Position numbers and translations under genes: made by a program
Notes under the pieces: generated by a model
What the model was told of the DNA's origin: nothing
Databases searched by the model: none
Seen by the model: only the letters and a program-made list of their open reading frames with translations
Assembly (NCBI RefSeq): GCF_048569485.1
Contig: NC_134356.1
Coordinates: 93,811,604 to 93,875,603, forward strand
DNA from: Anomaloglossus baeobatrachus
Taxonomy: Eukaryota; Chordata; Amphibia; Anura; Aromobatidae
Direction of reading: 5' to 3'
DNA length: 64,000 bases
Shown here: positions 1-13,332 of the stretch, in pieces
How the letters are laid out: each line of letters opens with the position of its first letter
Numbering within the stretch: position 1 is the first letter of the stretch

Positions 1-127
1 GGTCTGTCATTGTTGCTGGTTGGTAGGTGTTCAAATATTTATTTCATGCAATAAAATGCTAATTGTTTAAATCATCAATACAGTGTGATTTTATGTATAT
101 TATTTTTGTCTGTCACAGTGAAAGTGT

Positions 128-551
128 GAAATAAAGGTATTTCAGCTCACCTGCCGACTCCACTGCTGTGATCTCCTGGGTGCACGGATCCGCTAGAAGG
201 TCCAGGCCAGCCAAGGTAATGGGAAAATAGAACGAAGGAAGGAGGGATCCAGCACAAATCCTCGTGGTTTGACTTTTTTCACTTCCGCCCCCTTTTTCCT
301 GGTGTGTATTTCATTTCCTCCCCTATATGAGTTGCTTCCAGCTAAGCATAGGTCACTTATGATTAAGGACACCGTTGTTTTTACCCCCCCAGTCCGAAAC
401 GCGTAAAGTTTGCCTATGCGCCCACTGTAAATATGTTCCCTACTTCGGGTCTCTGATGATCTTTTAAATTTTTGAAATAAAGGATGTTTTTTTACTTTTA
501 ACCACGAGGATTTGTGCTGGATCCCTCCTTCCTTCGTTCTATTTTCCCATT
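128..551. mobile_element. Penelope-like retroelement fragment with inverted terminal-repeat copies
   Basis: A 13-bp direct repeat ACAGTGAAAGTGT at 115-127 and 552-564 flanks the insert, as target-site duplications do. Within it, 217-269 and 500-552 are perfect 53-bp inverted copies. The right half has GAAACGCGT at 396-404 preceded by a GGAC/GTCC pair (367-370, 392-395), and AATAAAGG near 476. A second AATAAAGG stands at the left end near 130. Partial direct plus inverted terminal repeats are typical of Penelope-like elements. The family assignment is inference. Confidence 0.5.
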
Positions 552-696
552 ACAGTGAAAGTGTACCTATAATAAAAATTACAGACCTCTCCATTCTTTG
601 TAAATGAAAAAACTTGCAAAAATTGACAGTATATCAAATATTTTTTCCCACTGTATATACCATTACATAGTATAGTTCATAATACATACTGTAGAC

Positions 697-2532
697 CAGG
701 GGTCTCAAACACGCGGCCCGCATGCGGCCCTTCAGGTGGCTTCTTGCGGCCCGCAGGCCCGTGGACCCGGTAAAGATGGCGACGGGTGCAGAGGCCGCAG
801 CCGCCAGCTATTTATTTCAGCCTACAGTTTTGTCTTTGCCGCGCACAGTGAAGTTCTCGCTGCAGAACACAATAACAGCCGCCTGCCAATCAGAGGCAAG
901 CACCTGCTGCATATGACCACAGATGCTTGCCTGTGATTGGCCAGTGGCTGTTGTGCAGTGAGAACTGCTCTGCACGCGCCGGCAGAAAGTTCAGCGATGA
1001 CAGCAGCTGTGATCATTACCGGGTCCACGTGCCTGCGTGCCACTGACGGCAGGTGAGAAGAATGCTTGTGTGTGTGTGTGTGTGTGTGTGTGTTATCTGA
1101 GGCTGCACCGGGTCCACGTGCCTGCGTGCCGCTGACGGCAGGTGAGAAGAATGCTTTTGTGTGTGTGGTGTGTTTTTCTGTTGCTAGCTGAGGCTGCACA
1201 GGGTGGGGTGTGTGTGTTAGCTGAGGCTGCACAGGGTGGGGGGGTGTGTGTTAGCTGAGGCTGCACAGGGTGGGGGGGTGTGTGTTAGCTGAGGCTGCAC
1301 AGGGTGGGGGGGGTGTGTGTTAGCTGAGGCTGCACAGGGTGGGGGGTGTGTGTTAGCTGAGGCTGCACAGGGTGGGGGTGTGTGTGTTAGCTGAGGCTGC
1401 ACAGGGTGGGGGTGTGTGTGTTAGCTGAGGCTGCACAGGGTGGGAAGGGGGTGTGTTAGCTGAGGCTGCACAGGGTGGGGGGGTGTGTGTTAGCTGAGGC
1501 TGCACAGGGTGGGGGGGGTGTTAGCTGAGGCTGCACTGGGTGGGTGTGTGTTAGCTGAGGCTGCACTGGGTGGGTGTGTGTTAGCTGAGGCTGCACTGGG
1601 TGGGTGTGGGTGTGTGTTAGCTGAGGCTGCACTGGGTGGGTGTGGGTGTGTGTTAGCTGAGGCTGCACTGGGTGGGTGTGGGTTTGTGTTAGCTGAGGCT
1701 GCACTGGGTGGGTGTGGGTGTGTGTTAGCTGAGGCTGCACTGGGTGGGTGGGTGTGTGTGTTAGCTGAGGCTGCACTGGGTGGGTGGGTGTGTGTGTTAG
1801 CTGAGGCTGCACAGGGTGGGTGGGTGTGTGTGTTAGCTGAGGCTGCACAGGGTGGGTGGGTGTGTGTGTTAGCTGAGGCTGCACAGGGTGGGTGGGTGTG
1901 TGTTAGCTGAGGCTGCACAGGGTGGGTGGGTGTGTGTGTTAGCTGAGGCTGCACAGGGTGGGTGGGTGTGTGTGTTAGCTGAGGCTGCACAGGGTGGGTG
2001 GGTGTGTGTGTTAGCTGAGGCTGCACAGGGTGGGTGGGTGTGTTAGCTGAGGCTGCACAGGGTGGGGGGGGTGTGTGTGTTAGCTGAGGCTGCACAGGGT
2101 GGGGGGGGTGTTAGCTGAGGCTGCACAGGGTGGGGGGGGTGTTTTCCTAGCTGAGGCTGGGGCACATTGCTACAAGGGGACAAGGATGCACACATTTTTA
2201 CAGAATGGGAAACGGAATGGGGCACATTACTACAAGATGTTGGCCAAAATTACTATGCGGTGGTTATTGTAAAACTGTATTACTTACAAAAAGGGGAAAA
2301 AGTGTAAAAAAAAAAAAAAGTGTGTGTACATATATATGTATATGTACACACACACAGTACACATTTGTTATAATGGACAAATGAAAAATGTTCAAAAACA
2401 GTGATCCAAGGGTGTATAGAAAGAAAAAATGGTACCACTACCAATGTCACTTTGTCCTGAAAAGAATGCGGCCCCTCAAATTATTTTTTTCCTGTGTGCG
2501 GCCCATACACCCAGCCGAGTTTGAGACCCCTG
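697..2532. mobile_element. hAT-type non-autonomous DNA transposon with internal minisatellite
   Basis: Ends are CAGGGGTCTCAAAC at 697-710 and GTTTGAGACCCCTG at 2519-2532, perfect 14-bp inverted repeats. The flanks are a perfect 8-bp duplication CTGTAGAC (689-696 and 2533-2540), fitting the hAT nTnnnnAn rule. GC-rich subterminal sequence (GCGGCCCGCATGCGGCCC) is also typical. No transposase is visible. Confidence 0.92.
1190..2150. repeat. Minisatellite of about 30-38 bp units inside the hAT element
   Basis: The unit is about GTGTGTTAGCTGAGGCTGCACAGGGTGGG with variable GT and G runs; there are near 27 copies. A block near 1530-1780 shares GCACTGGG where the rest have GCACAGGG, so variants spread locally. 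Open frames over it on both strands are artefacts. Confidence 0.95.
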
Positions 2533-2540
2533 CTGTAGAC

Positions 2541-3014
2541 TATGTGCACGGACATCGAATGTTATATGCAGTGTAACACGTGGTAATAAGTGACTGATCT
2601 GTATCTGATATACTTTTAACCCTTCTAACTTGCTCACAATAAAAAAGTGTTTAAATAATTGTGCTGATGTAAAGCTGACATCTGGCAAATGTCTTTTATT
2701 TACTATTTTGTGTGACATAACTAGTTTAAGAGCATAAAAATTAAGCTTGAAATTGCAAATTCTTCAAACATTTTGTCAAAATGTTTTATATTTTCACAAG
2801 TAAACGCAAAAATATTGTCCTGATTTTATCACTAACATGAGGTACATCACGAAAAAAAAGTTCAGAATTGAAAAAAATTGGCCTGGTCATGAAAGCGAAA
2901 ACAGGCTTGGGCGGTTAAAGACATCCAGTTGTGGAACTTATTATTCCAAGATATATTGGTTAAAATAAACTTTGTTCATGGCAAAACCCCTTTAAGTGTT
3001 CCCTTCATTTTTTT
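2541..3014. other. No gene; degenerate repeat end
   Basis: AT-rich sequence. At 2925-3000 it contains a decayed copy of the element end also found at 14032 and 28098 (CAGTTGTGGAACTTATTATTCC ... CCCCTTTAA). Nothing coding is seen. Confidence 0.5.
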
Positions 3015-4302
<1,288 letters not shown>

Positions 4303-5039
4303 CAGCGTATTTTTACTTTGTAAAGGAAATATAGGGTCATACATTCCCTTTAAATGAGACAACAACTAAGCACAAGAATGCAGTGCAGTTAAAATTTTAT
4401 TTTTATTATTCATAAAGGTATAGGGTACTAAAGACATGAACAAAAATGGTAAGATGAGGATAAGCATATTTCAAGTATTTAAAAAGGGGGAAACAATAAG
4501 CAGAATATTAAATCCCAGATATGCTTTGAACCCTGAAATATGCACTCACAGGAATTTATATGGAAAGTATATACAAGCCATTAAAATTCTAGGATTAATA
4601 CCTATTCTCTAGAACAATGCTTATATGGCAATTATATATTTATTAGCAATATTCAGAAGGGAGACTACAGGAACAAGAGTTAGTTCTCCCCTGGGCTATA
4701 CTTTTCGGTCTAAAAACTTTACATGAAGAAACTTATTTTGCAGCAAAATGTTTTTTGGACTAAAAACTCCAAAGCAGTTTTCAGAATGAAATAATATAGT
4801 TCAATGCACGAGCTGTGACTATAGAGACAACCATGGAATTTTAATTCATCAACAAATAAATATTTTAAAAAGTGTTTTGATTGGGAAATATATATCTGTT
4901 CGACCCATTAGGATCCAATTCCATATCAAGTACAAGGCGACCTTAAAATAATCTACGGTGTTTGGAGCAGTGTGCAGACTGACCCAGTGGACAGAATTGG
5001 CTGAAAATTGGTATGTATGCTGTTCAAGGTATGGGGAAA

Positions 5040-5353
5040 CAGAACCTTCCACACTGTGCTGTACGAAGCCCCAATTGCATGGAAACACTGCGTGCACTGC
5101 TGTTTCCAGCAGGGTTGTTCGTTCCCTGTTTCACGATGGCATTGGCAATGTCCTCTACAACCTCTCTGCTTACAGATTGTCGCCCACGCCCTGGCTGATC
5201 ACTCAGTAACCATGTTGCTTCAAAACGTGTCATCATCTGTCTCAGTGAATTGACAGCCATTGGACGGCTACGTGTGTGAAGGTCTTTCAAACGACAAAAG
5301 GCTTTAAGTGCAGTTGCAGCATTCCTGGCATTCTCATAAAACAACCGCACTAA
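5040..5353 (-). pseudogene. Transposase N-terminal domain (helix-turn-helix), fragment
   Basis: The minus strand reads LVRLFYENARNAATALKAF, then LRQMMTRFEATWLLSDQPGR, then SVSREVVEDIANAIVKQ and SSARSVSMQLGL. This is the pattern of paired helix-turn-helix N-termini of mariner/IS630-type transposases. Upstream of the MITE, MPVSLPDCAL begins near 5796 and would be the natural start. The frame runs into the element's own inverted end, so no DDE/D domain follows. Confidence 0.6.
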
Positions 5354-5762
5354 GGCCATGTGCCCACGGCACTGTGTACCTGCGGATATATCCGCAGGTA
5401 TGTCCGCAGGTTTCCCGCATCCATAGTTGCGAGATTCCAGTGAAATATCTGCGGAAAACCTGCGGACTTTCATACGACTTAGCTGCGGAAGTCCCGGCCT
5501 CTATCTCCATAGTGGAGAGGCAGGATTCCCGCATGTATTTCCGCATGAATGACATGCAGTTACGTGTGGCTGCGGGACATCCGCAGCATATTCCGCAGCC
5601 GCACATACTGCAGCATGGACACAGCACTCCCCATGTCCCATAGGATAACATGGGGAGAGTCTGTACTTGCTAAAACCTGCGGATTTATCTAGAAAATCCA
5701 GACAAATCTGCAGGTTTTCCGAGGCAAAATCTGGGGGTACATTGTCCTGTGGGCACATAGCC
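5354..5762. mobile_element. Harbinger-type MITE inserted in the mariner remnant
   Basis: Ends GGCCATGTGCCCACGGCACTG and, in reverse, GGCTATGTGCCCACAGGACA, with TAA on both sides (5351-5353, 5763-5765), a PIF/Harbinger-type 3-bp duplication. The interior is rich in CTGCGGATAT-like palindromes. The same family recurs at 42869. Confidence 0.75.
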
Positions 5763-5996
5763 TAAGAGTGCACAGTCCGGCAAAGAGACAGGCATCTTGC
5801 AGACTGACTTGCAAGGCGCACTCACTGTACAGTGCCACTTTTTCCCCTGGTGTGGAGTTTTGATATATTTTTTTTTAAGATGCCTTCCATTTCCTTATGC
5901 CTTGAATAGCATACATACCAATTTTCAGCCAATTCTGTCCACTGGGTCAGTCTGCACACGGCTCCAAACACCTTAGGTTATTTTATGGCCACCTTG

Positions 5997-7299
5997 TACA
6001 TAGTTCCTACATTAAGACAATTCTAACAATCAATTCAAGTGTGGAATATCTAAGAAAGTCCTTCAGCTTTACAGACAAATCTAGAAACATACTTCATGAA
6101 AATATTGAATTATTTTACAAGGAATCTGTAAGGCCGTATTCACAAATTCAGGTTTCATTCAGAAAGTTTAATTACAAAGTTTATTAAACTAATTAAAAAA
6201 AGTAATTTAGTCTTCAAATATGACTATACTAAGACATGGCCCTTTTTGTGCCTATTAGACTGCAAAACAACAAAAAAATGTGAAAAGATACACAGGATAG
6301 GTCACTAATATCAGATCAGTTGCCATCTACCACCCATCGCCCCATCGATCAGCTGCTATTACCTTCAGTGGTCAGATAGGAAGACTGAATTAAGTTGAAC
6401 AGTACAGCTATATTCAATATGCAATGGCTGCTGCAGGCTACTCACTACCAGGTCTAACAGCTGCTCGGTGAGGCTACAGGATCTCAGATGGATATTCCAG
6501 CTAAGGGCACCTGTTTTCAATTACTTCAGTTCTGGATTCACAGACACACAGCTCAGTATTGCTGCTGCTTCAATTTTGTGCCACAAAGAAAGAAAAGCAG
6601 AAATCCATCTCTTTCTCTTTGTGCAATTTATAGTAGACATAACAGCTAATATCCACTCACCAGCTCAGAGAAAACTGAAACGTGCAGAGTAATATTGGTG
6701 AAACTTCATGATATAAGTCGTATGATAACCAGAAACAGCGTTATTCTTAATGTACACACGTCAGCCTGTCGTTTTAACGTCAGGTAAGGTTTAACATATT
6801 GTGGCTGTTTAAAAATACTAAAATATAAACAAAATCATGAACATACAAATGTTCGTTCACTGATGCAATAGGTTTCAATACTTCTTTATTGCAGCATATT
6901 GTCAGTGGTCTCGGATATGAGTGCTGTAGGAAGATATAGGAGTTTTCAGTAGACTAGCTTGTGTAATCCATTTCCACCCAGTGATCACACTGCAGTGTAG
7001 GCTAGTGGAGGACAGGGAAGCCCGGCTGTATAAGCACATCGATGCCACAACTGCTTCCAAATTGTTAACCTACTGTAATAGCTAACTAAGTAATTGCAAA
7101 AGAAATTAAAGTTAGGGCGTGTAGGTAGTGTATTAGTAAACTTGTATTACTGTAGCTTTTCTTCCTCTGCATTAAATGAAGGGGTTGTAAATCAACAATT
7201 TCACTACTGATTTCTTAAGTTCTGACGTTATAGCATTCCTTGTAAAGTATACATTGTTAACTTTATTCTGCAGGTCAATACATTTATGACAATACCAAA
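5997..7299. other. No gene recognised
   Basis: 6285-6400 resembles the GGATAGGTCA...GATCAGCTG core of the TTAA family seen at 24474, in a decayed copy. The remainder is AT-rich unclassified sequence with only short chance frames. Confidence 0.4.
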
Positions 7300-7302
7300 T
7301 AA

Positions 7303-8877
7303 GCAGTGGGTGAAACAATACCAATTTTCTAAGTAAATATATTTATAAAGGTGCTATTGATATGAATGTCTCACCAGATGTCGATAACAACCCATCGAAT
7401 CCACACAGGCAAAGAAATCAAATCATAGATGTCCATATAGTTAGTGATGTTTAATACTGAGAAATAACATAGGGAAAATGTATTGAACATGCTTACTGAA
7501 ACATTTAATAGTTTGTACAAAAGCCTCTGTTGGTGATGACAGCGTTAAGACGCCTCCTGTATGGAGAAACTACTCACATGCATTGCTCAAGTGTGATTTT
7601 GGCCCATTTTTTCACACACTCTACAAGTCCTGAAGGTTCAGTGGGCTAATATGAATGCTCCGCTCTACTTCCTTCCATAAAGTTTCTATTGGATTCAGGT
7701 AAGATGATTGGCTACACAATTCTAACAGCTTTGTTTTCTTTGTGTAATAGCAAACTTTCATTGGCTATGTGTTTAGGATCATTGTCTTGCTAAAATCCCC
7801 ACCCTTGTTTCATCTTCATCATCCTGGTAGATTGCAGCAGATTTGTCTATTCAGCCTTCTTTCAAACTAAATGGTTTGCCAAGGGCCGTAACCTGAAAAA
7901 GAGCCCCACACCATGATGTTCCCACCTCCAAACTTCACTTCTGGTATGGTGTATATGGGGTGATATGCATTGACTTTTGGTCACCACATATGGTGTATAT
8001 TATCACCTCCAAAAGGGTTAAATTTTGTTCTCATCTGACCAGATTATATTTTCCTAGTATATAATAAGCTTGTTTAAATGTTGTAGAGCAAACTTTAAAC
8101 GCACTTGAACATGCTTTTTGTTCAGTAATGGAGTCTTGCGTGATGACACCATGAGAGGACCATGGAGATTAAGTGCATAACTTAATGTTTTTTTGTTTGA
8201 TTTTTTTTTTTTTTAAACAATTGTAGCTGCAGATTTCAGGTCTTTCTGTAGCTCTCCACAAGTGGTTTTGGCTCTTTGACAACTATTTTAATAATGCTTC
8301 ACTCCTCTGTCTATGTTGCACAAACCACCTGGTCATGGCCAGTTAATGGTGAAATGAAGTTCTTTACACTTCTGGATTCATTAGTTTAGAAATTCCTCTG
8401 TAAACCATAAGTATGTTTTTAACAATATGTTAAAAGGTTACAAAGGTTGATACAGATTGCTGGTTTTACCCATCATAAGATGTTTCTTGTGTGAATCCTT
8501 AGGCACAAGACACCTTTTTGTAGGCCATCAGTTGAACTAGATGATATTTTTCACTAAGTGGCAGGATTGCTTTCTAGTTACTGCTGATCAAATCAGCTGG
8601 TGTCATAACTTTTCAAGGCTTTTTGCTCCTCTCTGTCTTCATGTGTTCAATACTTTTCCCTGTGTCGTTTCCCATTACTACATAACTTAATTTATGGACA
8701 TCTATGGTTTGATTTTTTTTTTGTGTGTGTGGATTGGATGAGTTGTTAACAACATCTGGTGAGAAGTTCAGATCGATAGCACACACATATGAATATGTAT
8801 GTGTATTTACATATATATATACACTGTACATACACACTTAGAAAATTGGTGACGTGTTCAATACTTCTTACGCCCAC
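7303..8877 (-). mobile_element. Decayed Tc1-like transposon with inverted repeats over 200 bp
   Basis: The left end (AGTGGGTGAAACAATACCAATTTTC) and right end (reverse: AGTGGGCGTAAGAAGTATTG...CCAATTTTC) are inverted repeats that continue through CACCAGATGT...ATCATAGATGTCCAT on both sides. The middle on the minus strand corresponds to a Tc1 transposase (for example GGATCATTGTCTTGCTAAAA, the reverse of the usual QDNDP region) but is too decayed for a frame. Confidence 0.75.
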
Positions 8878-9334
8878 TATATGTACATTTTTTGTTTTGT
8901 TTTACTACCCAGGCAAAGTGAAAATACCCAATTCACAGACTACAGATTATGTTGAAGAGATTTATGAAACTTTATGGGATGTTTCAGATAAATGCAACAG
9001 CTGCACAACTTTCACCGACAAGCGTCATACCTTAAACAAAATTTGTTTTTGTATTACCATATCCTAAGAAAAGGTTTTTTCAACCTCTGCCAGACTTTTT
9101 TGCTGTGAAGTCTACTTGTTGCATATAACATTTTTGGGGGTACATACAACAAGTTACTCTTTTTGGATAGCATGATAAACCACAAAAAACAGCAATTCAG
9201 GCACTGTTTATGGCAGAATTATTTTTCAGATTCTTTTTTTATAAAATAAAAATGGGTACAATATATCAACTGCATAATCAAGCAGAAAAATCCTCAAAAC
9301 AGAGTGAAATGTCCTTGGCTGAGATCTGACAGAC
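8878..9334. other. No gene recognised
   Basis: AT-rich sequence without clear repeat ends or coding signal. Confidence 0.4.
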
Positions 9335-9337
9335 TAA

Positions 9338-9564
9338 GGTTTGTTTCACATCAGCGGTATTCTGCCGCACTGCCAGATTCGGCACAAATGCCGTACAGTT
9401 CAATACAGTTCACAGGCATCGCGGCAAGCTCGGGTCACATGCGGTCATGTGACCGGAACATGTGACAGCTTGTGATTGGAGCTTGCCGCGATGCCAGTGA
9501 ACTGTATTGAACTGTACCGCATTTGTGCCGAATCCGGCAGAATACCGCTGAGGTGAAACCAGCC
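9338..9564. mobile_element. Palindromic MITE (Harbinger-type), 227 bp
   Basis: TAA duplications at 9335-9337 and 9565-9567. Nearly the whole element is one inverted repeat (GGTTTGTTTCACATCAGCGG outer end; arms of about 100 bp around GGTCATGTGACC). Confidence 0.8.
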
Positions 9565-10161
9565 TAAGTACAAATAGGACAATCCTGAAGGACAATTTGC
9601 TATATTCTGGAAAAAATAAATATTTCACAGGAATACAAAACCGAAATATACATGAAAATGGTTTCAATACAATAATGTTATACTCCGGAAAATGAAAGCT
9701 TATGGTATACAGAAGTATTCAAAATAACAGCAGTCCAATATAACTAACCAGATTATTCACGGTCTTTGGTGTAAATTATATTACCACTTGTCAAACAATT
9801 TACCAGTTGGTGCAGTAGATTCTTAAATAAAAAAAAACAAAACAACAGACTCCACATTCATGATCTGCAGGTTTTTGGGTCTGTATATCTGAATAATTGA
9901 AAGTGATGTGTTCAAAATAATAGCAGTGTGGAGTTAAATTAGTGAGGTGAATCATCCTGCGAAGAAACCGGTGTGAATCAGGTGGCCCTTATTTAAGGGT
10001 GAAGTCAGCACATGTTGTGCATGCGTTTCTCCTTGAAAAAGCCTGAGAAATATGGGTTGTTTGAGACATTGTTCATAAGAACAGCGTACTCTGATTAAAA
10101 AGTTGATTGGAAAGGGTAAAACTTATAAAGAAGTGCAGACAATGATGGCTGTTCAGCTACA

Positions 10162-10325
10162 ATGATCTCCAATGCTTTACAATGGAAAACAAAAACAGAG
10201 ACATGGAAGACGACCATTCATATGGATGGAAGAATAGACAGAATGGCAAAGGCTCAGCCAACGATCAGCTCCAGCATGATCAAAAACTGTCTCAAATTAC
10301 CTGTGAGGACTGTGACAGTTAAATT
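10162..10325 (+). pseudogene. Tc1-like transposase fragment
   Basis: MISNALQWKTKTETWKTTIH then RIDRMAKAQPTISSSMIKN and LKLPVRTVTVK, the N-terminal helix-turn-helix to linker part of a fish/frog Tc1 transposase. Cut at the MITE insertion. Confidence 0.65.
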
Positions 10326-10767
10326 AGCTTCACACAGGCGTCTATTAGCAAGAAGACCCCTGCGATTTTCATGTGCAAGTGCAATCCGATAAAAAAAAAA
10401 AAAAAATCAGATTGCAGTCGCACCAGTGTTAATCAATGAGGCAGTTTCCTCTGTCCTGATTTTTCTCCACACGAATCATGCTCTTGGTGAAATCTCCGCA
10501 TGCTGCGTTTTGCACCGATTCTCGGCTCGCGCGTGTGTAAAATCGCACTGCACTCGCATGTTATGTGACTGCAATGCAGTGCATACAGAGACAGACAGAG
10601 GAGGAGATGGGGAGAAAGTGCTCCCTCCATCTTCTCCGCTCCTGTGATGCGATCGCAAGATCGATCACTGTCGCATGATCCTTGGCTGTCATTCGCAGCA
10701 GAGGATCAATAGCATATTGCTTCCAATGCGGGAGCATCGGAAGCGGTACGCAAGTGGAAAAGAGCCC
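10323..10767. mobile_element. TTAA-flanked MITE, family with GTTAATCAATGAGG
   Basis: TTAA at 10319-10322 and 10768-10771. Ends are loosely inverted (ATTAGCTTCACACAGGCG versus GGGCTCTTTTCCACTTGCG). It shares GTTAATCAATGAGGCA with the MITE at 31143. Confidence 0.6.
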
Positions 10768-11069
10768 TTAAAAAGAAGGCACATACTGAAGTGGATACAA
10801 TTTGCCAAAGAGAAATGGAGAAACATTTTGTGGACTGATTAAAGTAAAATTATTCTTTTTGGGTCCAAGGGCCGCAGACAGTTCGTCAGAAGACCCCCAA
10901 ATTCTGAATTCAAGCTACAGTGCAGTCTGAAGACCTTGACGAATGGTGGTGCATGCATAATGATATGGGCATGTTTCCCTTACTATGGTGCCAGCCCTAT
11001 TTACTGCATACCAGGGATCATGGACCAGTTTGTATATATCAAAATACTTTAAGAGGTCATGTTGCCTTT

Positions 11070-11817
11070 GGCCATGTGCGCACGTTGCGTCCAGTACCTT
11101 GCAAAAATGAACGCATCCTCTGGCAGAATTTGTCAGTCAAATTTGGTTTTGGCTACTAAAACGCAGAAAATACGCATGCGTTTTTGCCGAGTTTTTACCG
11201 CGTTTTACATGCTTCTTCGGTGCATAAAATGGGATGCATTTTCAATACAAAGACACTACTAAATAAAGTTTGCCCATTCAAACCTTAGAAAAAAATAAAA
11301 TAAAAAACCTGCTATAAATCATACACAAAAATGTTAATTTTAAGAAAAAGATTGAGATTACATATTTATAAATAAAATATAATTATTTTATTGTTGGACT
11401 CTTTTTAAAGTAGGGCTGGATGTGAGGGCAAAAAGAAATGCCATGACCTCACCATCATGCCAAAAACGCATGCTTTGAGGTTTGACAGAAAAGCATGCGT
11501 TTTGCATCATAAATGCATGAAAAACGCTAGGAATTTGATTAAGGATGCGTTTTGATAATTCTCATTGACTTTAATGTTAGCAAAACGCAGCCAAAATGTC
11601 AAAAACAATTGACATGTTGCTTCTTCAAAATGCAGAGATTTTGACAAATTATTGACACCAAAAACGCAGCATTTTTTTATGCATAATGGGCACAAGAAAG
11701 CCCTATTTCCCATAGACTTTGCCTGGAAATCAAAACGCATACATTTTTTGCATTAAAACGCTGCAGTTCAAAACGCTGAGGAAACGCATGAAAAAAATGC
11801 AACATGCGCACATGGCC
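11070..11817. mobile_element. Harbinger-type MITE, TIR GGCCATGTGCGCACGTTGCG
   Basis: The ends match 38549 and 40720 (ATGTGCGCACGTTGC core). TTT on the left and TTA on the right fit a degraded TTA duplication. The interior has many AAAACGCA/TGCGTTTT repeats. Confidence 0.75.
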
Positions 11818-12497
11818 TTATGGTGAAGAGGAAATGCCCTTGAAATGGGTGTTTCAACAAGACGACGACACTAAAGAGACCAATAAACACGCAAAATTGT
11901 GATTCTAGTGCAACAAAATTGAGGTTATGGAGTGGTCAGCACAATCCCTGGACCTTAATCCAATAGAACACTTGTGAGGCAACATCAAAAATGCCTCACA
12001 AGGGATGTAGTCAAAGCATCCTGGGCTGGAATAACAGGTGCCAGAAGTTGGCTGACTCTATGCAACATAGATGTGAAGCACTTCTAAAAAAAACTGTAGT
12101 TGGTCAACTAAATATTAGATTAGTGATTCACAGGAATGCCAAATCCTAAATAAAAAAAGAAGGGCAGATTTCGAGTATGTAAAAACAAATGCTGATACTG
12201 CTATTTTTTGGAACAGCCCAATATTCATTTTTTGATATTTTCTGTAAAGTAGTTAAAAATTATATAAATTTCTTACAATGTGCAATGTTCCCAATGGACG
12301 GAAATAAAAAAACAGTTACAAAGATTTTGGGCTTAACTCATGTTTTTGAACACACTGCTATTATTTTGAATACCTCTGTAAATGTTTAGGAATAAAATTG
12401 AGGGAAATTGAAATTTCCATATCCAAAGCTTCTTGTAAACTGTTCAAAGTTTCAAGGCTTTGATAGTATAAATGAAAATAGTTTGCGATTATTTTAA

Positions 12498-12990
12498 AGC
12501 AGTTGTCTATTACTTTAGATTAATGGCCTATTCTTAGTGTAGGTCATCAATATCAAATTGGGGGCAGGGGGGAGACATCCAGCACCAAGGTTGACCAGCT
12601 GTTCCCTAATGCGGCAAGGCTTTGCTCAGTTTCATGGTTTTTAAGGTAGACGGTAGACTTAAATCCATTGAGTTCAACCCATGACCTAATCTTACATGTT
12701 TGTTGCACAGAACTACACAGCTATGTCAACCATATAATGGCGGCAGTGTGATACTACGGATCCATGCCTATTAATTTGAACATGGGTGGATCTGTAGTAT
12801 ACCCTGCTTCAGCTGCTATATACAGTAAATGATGTAGCTGTATAGATCAGTTCTGCAACTAACCATATCCGACAGTTGCCAACACCAGTAACAGCGGATT
12901 GGCGGGGTGCCAGGTGTCGCACTCCCAAGGATCTGATATTGATAACCTATCCTAAGAATAGGACATCAATACAAAGTACCGGACAACTAA
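12498..12990. mobile_element. Old copy of the TTAA family 'AGGAGTTGTCCACTACTTT'
   Basis: Left TTAA at 12494-12497 then AGCAGTTGTCTATTACTTTAG. The right part has GATATTGATAACCTATCC...GGACATCAATAC and ends near GGACAACTAAC. It is decayed relative to 24474-24889. Confidence 0.6.
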
Positions 12991-13260
12991 CATTTGAGGC
13001 AAATATAGAATCTATTTTTACAGCGCTGTATACAAGCTACAGGAATTCTACATATTGACATTGATGTGTAGTATTGTTTTGCAGGGAAAAATTGATATAT
13101 TTTTTATGATAATATTCAGGTGAATATATTCATTTCATAGACACATTCTAGCTGTTATACAAATTGATACTTACAATTCCAAGATGCCAACTTACAATGG
13201 GAAAAAAAAAAAATAATATGAAGGAGACTGTTAATTTTCCAACTATGATGTTGACAATAA

Positions 13261-13266
13261 TTTATT
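13261..13266 (-). terminator. CAMLG: CAMLG polyadenylation signal AATAAA
   Basis: TTTATT on the plus strand reads AATAAA on the gene strand, about 67 nt below the stop codon. Cleavage would be expected near 13240. This gives a very short 3' UTR of roughly 90 nt. Other AATAAA sequences lie further down, so a longer isoform cannot be excluded. Confidence 0.55.
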
Positions 13267-13332
13267 TAAATTTCATACAAGAATAAATCATCCCGGACTG
13301 CAATTCACAGTCTCTCTTAAAAGTATGAACAA

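Larger units (their letters stand above)
4933..5996 (-). mobile_element. Mariner-superfamily remnant with long inverted ends and unusual transposase N-terminus
   Basis: TA-flanked ends CAAGGCGACCTTAAAATAA and, in reverse, CAAGGTGGCCATAAAATAA continue as inverted repeats for over 100 bp (to about 5035, and from about 5895). Between them lies the start of a transposase on the minus strand, split by a MITE at 5354-5762. The element lacks the catalytic half of the gene. Its ends and protein resemble elements best known to me from arthropods; that similarity is recall, not a search. Confidence 0.65.
9710..12378 (+). mobile_element. Decayed Tc1-like transposon carrying two MITEs
   Basis: TA-flanked ends CAGAAGTATTCAAAATAACAG and, in reverse, CAGAGGTATTCAAAATAATAG. 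Transposase pieces on the plus strand: ISNALQWKTKTETWKTT near 10162, and a stretch near 10780-10980 matching the usual DESK/FGSDGP region. MITEs interrupt it at 10323 and 11070. Several stops and shifts are present. Confidence 0.8.

Noticed and set aside
1217-2225. Pro/Thr/His- and Gly-rich frames
   Set aside because: Minisatellite artefact inside the hAT element.
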